Assembly: GCA_029287645.1 (NCBI GenBank)
Contig: JARFQS010000589.1
Location: forward strand, 1-5,238
Direction: 5' to 3'
DNA: 5,238 nt
Source of the DNA: Thermoanaerobaculia bacterium
Lineage (GTDB): Bacteria; Acidobacteriota; Thermoanaerobaculia; Multivoradales; JAHEKO01
This document shows positions 1 to 4,399 of this stretch, piece by piece. Below the pieces are notes generated by a model. The model saw only the letters and a list, made by a program, of their open reading frames with translations. It ran no database searches and was not told the origin of the DNA. Position numbers and translations under genes: made by a program. Positions within the stretch are counted from its first letter, which is position 1. Every line of letters starts with the position of its first letter.

Positions 1-1
1 A

Positions 2-358
2 TGGCAGGAGACGACCGCCGATCTTCCCGATACGCTTCGAGCCAGGATCCACGAGGTTCTCGAGGGAAACGTTGGTTTGGACGAGACTCGATTGGCCCAG
101 GACGTGGCGATTCTGGCAGAACGTGGCGATGTTCGAGAGGAGCTGGATCGCTTGCGGTCCCATATCGACCACTTCCGGGGGCTGCTCGAAGAGGAGGGAC
201 AAGCGGTAGGGAAGAGGTTGGATTTCCTGGCCCAGGAGATCTTCCGAGAGCTGTCCACTTTGGCGGCAAAATTCCGCGACCCTGAAGCTGTGCAAAGGGT
301 CATCGATGGCAAGTTGGTGTGCGAGCAGATTCGGGAACAGGTGCAGAATATCGAGTAG
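2..358 (+). CDS. yicC: YicC-family endoribonuclease, C-terminal part (5' truncated by window edge)
   Basis: This is the last 118 codons of a YicC/YloC-family protein; the reading frame is open from base 2 and its true start lies upstream of the window. Family members are about 290 residues long, have been described as endoribonucleases, and act in the cytosol. Recognition rests on the C-terminal domain (formerly DUF1732): DETRLAQDVAILAERGDV (visible residues 27-44), EELDRLRSHIDHFRGLL (46-62), a G(K/R)RLDFLAQE segment (70-79) and the near-invariant terminus IREQVQNIE (110-118). The usual N-R-E-A-N-T-x-x-S-K stretch after QE reads FRELSTLAAKF here (81-91), so several normally conserved positions differ although the frame is intact on both sides. 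A TTG at 77 could be misread as a start, but the upstream codons (LPDTLRARIHEVL) are also family-like. It is followed 37 nt later by gmk, a common YicC neighbour. The family call is secure; whether this copy is fully active is uncertain. Confidence 0.9.
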   Translation, partial: WQETTADLPDTLRARIHEVLEGNVGLDETRLAQDVAILAERGDVREELDRLRSHIDHFRGLLEEEGQAVGKRLDFLAQEIFRELSTLAAKFRDPEAVQRVIDGKLVCEQIREQVQNIE

Positions 359-395
359 GTTCGGCGCGACCCAGCGATAGGTCTTACGATCCCTC

Positions 396-1037
396 ATGCG
401 AAAAGGCGAGCTGTTTCTATTGACGTCACCGTCGGGAACGGGCAAGGACACGATCATCGATCGGGTTCTCGAAGGCGAGGCGGGTAGTGACGGAGCCCTG
501 TGGCACTCGATCAGCCATACGACCCGACGGCCGCGAAGCAACGAAGTCGAGGGTGAGCACTACTACTTCGTAGATCGTGCAACTTTCGAGGCGATGGCCG
601 CCAATGGGGAGTTTCTCGAGTTTGCCGAGTACAACGAGAATCTCTACGGGACGTCCGTCCGAGAGGTCATGCCCAGGCTCGACAGGGGGATCGACGTCAT
701 CCTCGATATCGATGTTCAGGGCGCCGAGCAGATCCTGCAGAGGATGCCGGAGGCTCACGGGATCCTGGTCCTGCCGCCCGGCTACGAGACCCTTCGGGAC
801 CGTCTGCAGCGCAGAGGCCAGGAAGACGCCGCGCAGATTGCCGATCGACTGGCCGTATCTGTTTGGGAAATAGAGCGTTATGAGCTTTTTGGGTATGCTA
901 TTATCAACGACGAATTGGACCTCGCCGTATTGGCCCTGACGGCGATCATCCTGGAAAAACGCCTTCGGCGAGACAAGCAGAAAGATCGAATCGAGACTAT
1001 CCTCCAGGGTTTTCGCTCGGCTGTTCAGGGCGAATAG
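396..1037 (+). CDS. gmk: Guanylate kinase (GMP kinase) with atypical P-loop
   Basis: The 213-residue product phosphorylates GMP (or dGMP) to GDP with ATP in the cytosol and is essential for guanine nucleotide supply; length is typical of bacterial Gmk. Visible family landmarks are the P-loop SPSGTGKDT (residues 11-19), the GMP-binding region SISHTTRRPR (38-47) and EGEHYYF (52-58), YGTS (84-87), LDIDVQGAEQI (103-113), the lid-type RRGQED (139-144) and YAIINDELDLAV (167-178). The P-loop keeps the Walker A glycine and lysine (K17), but the next residue, normally Ser/Thr and a Mg ligand, is Asp18. GKD also occurs in PhnN (ribose 1,5-bisphosphokinase), but the GMP-site motifs and the yicC/rpoZ neighbourhood argue for Gmk. 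The first in-frame ATG gives the standard short N-terminus ahead of the first beta strand. No good Shine-Dalgarno site is visible; only a weak AGGT lies 13 nt upstream, with a -10-like TACGAT at 385-390. rpoZ follows after 53 nt. Confidence 0.95.
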   Translation: MRKGELFLLTSPSGTGKDTIIDRVLEGEAGSDGALWHSISHTTRRPRSNEVEGEHYYFVDRATFEAMAANGEFLEFAEYNENLYGTSVREVMPRLDRGIDVILDIDVQGAEQILQRMPEAHGILVLPPGYETLRDRLQRRGQEDAAQIADRLAVSVWEIERYELFGYAIINDELDLAVLALTAIILEKRLRRDKQKDRIETILQGFRSAVQGE

Positions 1038-1074
1038 TCTTTCTGTACATCATCGTCGGTACGGCTGTAACGTC

Positions 1075-1080
1075 GAGGAG
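1075..1080 (+). promoter_or_regulatory. Shine-Dalgarno site of rpoZ
   Basis: GAGGAG lies 10 nt before the ATG at 1091. A second in-frame ATG at 1100 would leave a 19-nt gap, so this site favours the upstream start. The last two bases of the site also begin the 8-base palindrome AGAGCTCT (1079-1086). Confidence 0.7.
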
Positions 1081-1090
1081 AGCTCTGAAT

Positions 1091-1336
1091 ATGGATCGAA
1101 TGCCCGAGAGAATCGATAGCAAATTCCGGTTTGTGCTGCTGGCGGCTGAACGCGCCGAGCAGATGCTGCGGGGTGCCAGACCGAAGCTGGAGATACCCGA
1201 TAAGAAGGCCACGCGAATCGCCATGCACGAGATCGCCAATGATCTGGTGGAGTGGGACTTCGGCCCGGCACCCGAGCCGGTGATAGAAGAAGAGGAGCTG
1301 GTCGAAGAGCTGGAGCCCGTTGAAGAGATCGAGTAG
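1091..1336 (+). CDS. rpoZ: DNA-directed RNA polymerase omega subunit
   Basis: The 81-residue product is the omega subunit, which binds the beta' subunit and helps assemble and stabilise RNA polymerase. The diagnostic core is RIDSKFRFVLLAAERAEQML (residues 7-26), followed by RGARPKLE and the second conserved helix KKATRIAMHEIANDLV (38-53), equivalent to the K-x-x-x-x-A-x-x-E-I segment of E. coli omega. The N-terminus is shorter than in E. coli, lacking the leading A-R-V-T-V-x-D strand. The C-terminus (57-81) is a Pro/Glu-rich acidic tail, with EEEELVEELEPVEEIE at 66-81, probably disordered or a lone helix. The ATG at 1091 has a GAGGAG site 10 nt upstream. Two consecutive TAG codons end the frame (1334-1339). 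The position between gmk and coaBC matches the usual bacterial order and supports the assignment. Confidence 0.93.
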   Translation: MDRMPERIDSKFRFVLLAAERAEQMLRGARPKLEIPDKKATRIAMHEIANDLVEWDFGPAPEPVIEEEELVEELEPVEEIE

Positions 1337-1350
1337 TAGGCCTGCCTGAA

Positions 1351-1379
1351 GTTCCCGAGTCGCCCGTGATGTCGGGGAC
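1351..1379 (+). other. Possible RNA hairpin in the rpoZ-coaBC gap
   Basis: GTTCCCGA (1351-1358) can pair with TCGGGGAC (1372-1379) to form an 8-bp stem with one G-U wobble and a 13-nt loop. No run of T follows, so it is not a standard Rho-independent terminator. It could stabilise or partly attenuate the message between rpoZ and coaBC, or be a chance fold in GC-rich DNA. The rest of the 79-nt gap holds only the coaBC ribosome site. Confidence 0.3.
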
Positions 1380-1400
1380 GATCCGGTTGCGATCGACCAA

Positions 1401-1410
1401 GAGGAAAGGA
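1401..1410 (+). promoter_or_regulatory. Shine-Dalgarno site of coaBC
   Basis: The purine run GAGGAAAGGA offers GAGGA 10 nt, or AAGGA 5 nt, before the ATG at 1416. It is one of the strongest ribosome sites in the window and fixes this start. Confidence 0.75.
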
Positions 1411-1415
1411 CGGAT

Positions 1416-2642
1416 ATGCCTGAGCCTCTGAACGTGCTTCTGGGAGTCAGTGGTGGCATCGCTGCCTTCAAGGCTCCCGAGATCGTGCGTACACTCCGGG
1501 GGCGGGGACACAGGGTCCGATGCGCGATGACTCGCAGCGCAGGGGCCTTTGTCACTCCGCTCACCCTCGAAGTCCTTACCGAGCACCCGGTCTACCGTGA
1601 GGAGTATCTGGAGGCCAACGATAGCGGCGAGGAGCTCCACATCAGCGTCGCCCGATGGGCGGACGTGATGTGCGTTGCACCCGCGACCTGCAACACCCTG
1701 GCTCGGCTGGCGTTGGGTCTGGCCGATGACTTCATGGTCACGACGTCGTTGGCATTCACCGGCAGCCTGCTGGTGGCGCCCGCGATGACGACAGAGATGT
1801 GGGAGAAGGCACCTGTCCAGGGCCATGTGGCGGCACTCGAAGAGCGGGGTGTAGTGCTTGTCGGTCCGGTGGTAGGTCCACTGGCTACGGGAGAGACAGG
1901 GATGGGGCGAATGGCCGAGCCCCAGGACATTGTCGCCGCTATCGAGGCCACACGGAGGAAGGGTGACCTTGCAGGTCGAGCGGTGCTGATTACCGCGGGG
2001 CCGACGCAGGAGGCACTCGATCCGGTACGTTTTCTCTCCAATCGGTCCAGTGGCAAGATGGGTTTCAGCCTGGCGGCCGAGGCTGCGAGTCGCGGTGCCA
2101 AGACGCACCTGATCTCCGGCCCGGTATCGCTTCCGACACCGCTTGGCGTCGTTCGAGTCGATGTCACTACGGCTGCCGAGATGGCCGCACGAGTCGAAGA
2201 GCTGGCTCCGGAATCGGAGGTGGTGATCATGTCGGCAGCCGTGGCAGACTTCAGGCCTGTAACGACTCGGAGCTCCAAGATCAAGAAGGGCGCCGGTGGC
2301 CCAGATCTGAAACTGGAAGGAACCGAGGACATTCTGGCTCGGCTCCAGACCATCGCTCCGAATGCGCTTCGTATCGGTTTTGCGGCCGAGACTGGAGAGT
2401 TGGAAGAGGAAGCTCGTCGAAAGATGAAGGAGAAGGGCGCGCACTGGATCGTGGCCAACGACGTCTCGCGGAGTGACATAGGATTCGGGTCCGAGCACAA
2501 CGAGGTCACTGTCTTTCGCCGCAACAAGCCGGCGGTCACCCTGGGCCGACAGGCCAAGCGACGGATAGCGGGTCGACTGCTCGACCTGGTGAAGCAGGAG
2601 CTCGATGGGGTCGAGGCCGAGGTAGCTGTCACCAGTGGATGA
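1416..2642 (+). CDS. coaBC: Bifunctional phosphopantothenoylcysteine decarboxylase / phosphopantothenate-cysteine ligase
   Basis: The 408-residue cytosolic enzyme catalyses two steps of coenzyme A synthesis: CTP-dependent joining of 4'-phosphopantothenate to cysteine (CoaB, C-terminal) and FMN-dependent decarboxylation of the product to 4'-phosphopantetheine (CoaC, N-terminal). CoaC features are LGVSGGIAAFK (residues 9-19), the catalytic His75 in LHISVARWAD, APATCNT (88-94) and APAMTTEMW (121-129). CoaB features are ITAGPTQEALDPVRFLSN (192-209), SSGKMG (211-216), SAAVADFRP (273-281), the nucleotide-site lysine in KIKKG (288-292), GFAAET (321-326) and ANDVS (347-351). Two CoaC positions differ from E. 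coli: Thr125 replaces the PxMN asparagine, and Thr158 (LATGETGMGRM) replaces the cysteine of the flap motif. Actinobacterial CoaBC, as I recall it, also varies at both sites, so the protein is probably functional. Length is normal, the start has a strong ribosome site, and the stop overlaps the next gene by 8 nt. Confidence 0.96.
   Translation: MPEPLNVLLGVSGGIAAFKAPEIVRTLRGRGHRVRCAMTRSAGAFVTPLTLEVLTEHPVYREEYLEANDSGEELHISVARWADVMCVAPATCNTLARLALGLADDFMVTTSLAFTGSLLVAPAMTTEMWEKAPVQGHVAALEERGVVLVGPVVGPLATGETGMGRMAEPQDIVAAIEATRRKGDLAGRAVLITAGPTQEALDPVRFLSNRSSGKMGFSLAAEAASRGAKTHLISGPVSLPTPLGVVRVDVTTAAEMAARVEELAPESEVVIMSAAVADFRPVTTRSSKIKKGAGGPDLKLEGTEDILARLQTIAPNALRIGFAAETGELEEEARRKMKEKGAHWIVANDVSRSDIGFGSEHNEVTVFRRNKPAVTLGRQAKRRIAGRLLDLVKQELDGVEAEVAVTSG
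2619..2623 (+). promoter_or_regulatory. Shine-Dalgarno site of udg, inside the coaBC end
   Basis: GAGGT lies 11 nt before the GTG at 2635, within the last codons of coaBC. It supports the overlapping GTG start over the next in-frame candidate, ATG at 2704, which would remove the N-terminal helix. Confidence 0.5.
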
Positions 2643-3333
2643 GCTTTTGGACTATCTGCAGGAGATCGGTTTCGAGGATCTCTATCTGACGCCGGACAGG
2701 GGTATGGTACGTGCCGAAGATGGGCCGCAGCAGGGCGGCGAAGCCACTGTTTCGAAGAGCCCTGGGGAGCGAAGACGCTGCCTCGAGGCGCTCGAGGACG
2801 AAGCCAGCGACTGTACGCTGTGTAATCTGAGCCAGCAACGACAGAAAGTCGTCTTCGGGAGCGGAGATCCAGACGCCGACCTGATGTTCATCGGCGAGGG
2901 GCCTGGTGCCGAAGAAGATCGCCAGGGACTGCCTTTCGTGGGTCGGGCCGGGGAGCTTCTGACCAAGATCATCCAGGCGATCGGCATGGAGCGCGACGGG
3001 GTCTATATCGCGAACATCGTGAAGTGCCGACCACCGGGCAACAGGGATCCGCAACCCGAAGAGGTCGCCGCCTGTCGAGGGTATCTAGAGCGCCAGATCG
3101 ATCTGATCGAGCCGAAGGTCATCGTTCTGCTCGGGCGAGTCGCGGCACAGACCCTGCTGGGCAACGATCTGACTCTGGGAAGGATGAGGGATCAATGGCA
3201 CCGGGTTCGTGACGTCGAAGCGCGAGTGACCTATCATCCGGCCGCACTCTTGCGCAATTCATCGTTCAAGAGACCTACCTGGGAGGACATGCAGGTGGTT
3301 CGCGATCGGCTCGCGGAGTTGTCTGGCCGATGA
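2635..3333 (+). CDS. Family 4 uracil-DNA glycosylase (Fe-S cluster type)
   Basis: The 232-residue product removes uracil from DNA, starting base-excision repair of deaminated cytosine. Family 4 hallmarks are all present: motif [10 protein letters not shown] (residues 87-95) with Glu88, the uracil-stacking Phe101 in [11 protein letters not shown], Asn127 in [14 protein letters not shown], and motif [10 protein letters not shown] (200-208) with catalytic-region His201. By alignment from memory these match E41, F54, N80 and H155 of the Thermus thermophilus enzyme. The four 4Fe-4S ligands are Cys60 and Cys63 (CTLC), Cys131 and Cys147. An extra region precedes the first cysteine: a short acidic helix [17 protein letters not shown] (2-18), then a polar linker of about 30 residues. 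The Thermus enzyme begins only about 12 residues before its first cysteine. The related SPO1-type DNA polymerase fragment is a database label for this same family and not a better name. The GTG start overlaps the coaBC stop by 8 nt, implying coupled translation. Confidence 0.92.
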   Translation: MDELLDYLQEIGFEDLYLTPDRGMVRAEDGPQQGGEATVSKSPGERRRCLEALEDEASDCTLCNLSQQRQKVVFGSGDPDADLMFIGEGPGAEEDRQGLPFVGRAGELLTKIIQAIGMERDGVYIANIVKCRPPGNRDPQPEEVAACRGYLERQIDLIEPKVIVLLGRVAAQTLLGNDLTLGRMRDQWHRVRDVEARVTYHPAALLRNSSFKRPTWEDMQVVRDRLAELSGR

Positions 3334-3339
3334 AGCCTA

Positions 3340-3372
3340 GCCTTGCGTCCCTCTTGTCGGACAGCACAAGGC
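3340..3372 (+). other. Possible hairpin between udg and the GT2 gene
   Basis: GCCTTG (3340-3345) pairs with CAAGGC (3367-3372), and inside it GTCC (3347-3350) pairs with GGAC (3359-3362) around an 8-nt loop. No T-run follows, so a classic intrinsic terminator is unlikely. Its place just after the last housekeeping gene and before a new promoter suits a transcript 3' end or processing site. This is inference only. Confidence 0.3.
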
Positions 3373-3383
3373 GAGCTAGCCAT

Positions 3384-3392
3384 TGCTACAAT
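3384..3392 (+). promoter_or_regulatory. Extended -10 promoter for the GT2 gene, probably leaderless
   Basis: TGC followed by TACAAT (3387-3392) matches the extended -10 pattern TGnTATAAT with one mismatch in the hexamer. No convincing -35 lies 16-18 nt upstream, as is usual for extended -10 promoters. The expected start site falls at about 3399-3401, which is on or beside the ATG at 3401. Together with the lack of any Shine-Dalgarno site, this points to a leaderless transcript. Confidence 0.5.
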
Positions 3393-3400
3393 AGCCAGCC

Positions 3401-4387
3401 ATGACTGTCGAGTCTCTTCCGGCTTCAGAAGTGGTCACAGATTCGGAGGGCTTTGTGCCCGAGGTCAGTGTGATCGTACCCGTGCTGAACGAGGCCGGAA
3501 CCGTGCTGGAGCTTTCAGAGCGCGTAGCGGCCACCCTGGATGGTATCGGCCGGCGCTTCGAGATCGTATTCGTGGATGACGGCTCTTCCGACGGGACTCG
3601 GGAGCGGGTGAGGGAAGCCAACGAGATGGACAGCCGGGTCAAGCTGGTCAGCTTGCGCCGCAATTTCGGCAAGGCCGCAGCCCTCTGCGCTGGTTTCGAT
3701 CACTCTCGAGGCGACATTCTGATCACCATGGATGGTGACCTGCAGGACGACCCCGATGAGATCCCCCGATTCCTCGACAAGCTCGAGACCGAGAATCTGG
3801 ATCTGGTCTCCGGATGGAAGCGGCAGCGACAGGACCCGGCCTCCAAGCGTTACCCCTCGCGCCTGTTCAACTGGGTGACGAGAAAGCTCGCCAGCGTGGA
3901 CCTGCACGACTTCAACTGCGGGTTCAAAGCCTATCGAAGGGAAGTTCTCGACGAGATAGCGCTCTATGGTGAGCTGCACCGCTATATTCCGGTCCTCGCC
4001 AGTCGACGTGGCTTCACGTTGGGCGAATTGTCGGTGGTTCACCATCCGCGACAGCACGGCATCAGCAAGTACGGGTGGGATCGCTTCTACAAGGGCCTTC
4101 TGGACCTCATCACCGTACTGTTCATCACCAAGTACACACGTCGGCCGCTGCACCTGTTCGGCATGATCGGTCTCAGCTCGCTCTTCGTCGGCTTCGGCAT
4201 CAACCTCTACCTGGCGATTCTCTGGCTGTCGGGACAGACCCTGTCGAATCGTCCGCTGCTGCTGTTGGGGATCTTGCTCATGCTCTTGGGGATTCAGGTG
4301 CTCACCACAGGCCTGATCGGCGAGATGATCACGTTCAAGAACTTCAACCGCACCGACACCTATTCGGTCAGGGAGCGCTTGGAGTAG
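3401..4387 (+). CDS. Family 2 glycosyltransferase, DPM1/GtrB/ArnC-like, with two C-terminal membrane helices
   Basis: The 328-residue protein is a GT-A-fold enzyme that most likely moves a sugar from a nucleotide donor onto a polyprenyl phosphate at the inner membrane. Motifs in order are VIVPVLNE (residues 24-31), FVDDGSSDGT (57-66), RRNFGKAAALCAGFD (86-100), the metal-binding DGDLQDDP (111-118), DFNCGFKAYRR (170-180), HRYIPVLASRRGF (193-205) and HHPRQHGISKYG (214-225). Two hydrophobic segments follow, about 251-276 and 284-309, and a short polar tail ending YSVRERLE. This arrangement is typical of polyprenyl-phosphate glucosyl-, mannosyl- or aminoarabinosyltransferases; the sugar cannot be told from sequence. 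An in-frame TAG at 3392-3394 rules out any start before 3395, so ATG 3401 is the first possible one; it has no ribosome site but a -10 element ending 8 nt upstream. The next gene, also a glycosyltransferase, begins 12 nt after the stop, suggesting joint work on a glycolipid or surface polysaccharide. Confidence 0.92.
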   Translation: MTVESLPASEVVTDSEGFVPEVSVIVPVLNEAGTVLELSERVAATLDGIGRRFEIVFVDDGSSDGTRERVREANEMDSRVKLVSLRRNFGKAAALCAGFDHSRGDILITMDGDLQDDPDEIPRFLDKLETENLDLVSGWKRQRQDPASKRYPSRLFNWVTRKLASVDLHDFNCGFKAYRREVLDEIALYGELHRYIPVLASRRGFTLGELSVVHHPRQHGISKYGWDRFYKGLLDLITVLFITKYTRRPLHLFGMIGLSSLFVGFGINLYLAILWLSGQTLSNRPLLLLGILLMLLGIQVLTTGLIGEMITFKNFNRTDTYSVRERLE

Positions 4388-4393
4388 GGAAGG
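4387..4393 (+). promoter_or_regulatory. Candidate ribosome site for the GT4 gene
   Basis: GGGAAGG begins on the last base of the GT2 stop codon and lies 6 nt before the CTG at 4400. The match to the anti-Shine-Dalgarno sequence is moderate, but the spacing supports CTG as the start. Confidence 0.4.
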
Positions 4394-4399
4394 CCGGCG

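Noticed and set aside
1..285. 94-codon plus-strand frame starting with ATG at base 1
   Set aside because: It overlaps the YicC frame, which has conserved sequence throughout; the Arg/Gly/Ser-rich product shows no conserved feature.
396..1037. Possible PhnN (ribose 1,5-bisphosphokinase) because of the GKD P-loop
   Set aside because: The GMP-binding segments (SxTTRxPR, EGEHYYF, YGTS, LDIDVQG) and the yicC/rpoZ neighbourhood fit guanylate kinase, and no phn genes are nearby.
1050..2498. 482-codon open frame on the minus strand opposite rpoZ and coaBC
   Set aside because: It lies entirely opposite clearly conserved genes, its translation is rich in Arg, His, Pro and Gly with no recognisable motif, and GC-rich codon use commonly keeps antisense frames open.
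1592..2632. 346-codon minus-strand frame opposite coaBC
   Set aside because: The product is dominated by Ser, Ala, Arg and Thr, typical of an antisense shadow of a GC-rich gene.
3354..3392. TTGTCG (3354-3359) as a -35 box for the TACAAT at 3387
   Set aside because: The spacer would be 27 nt, far outside the 16-18 nt range, so the extended -10 reading is preferred.
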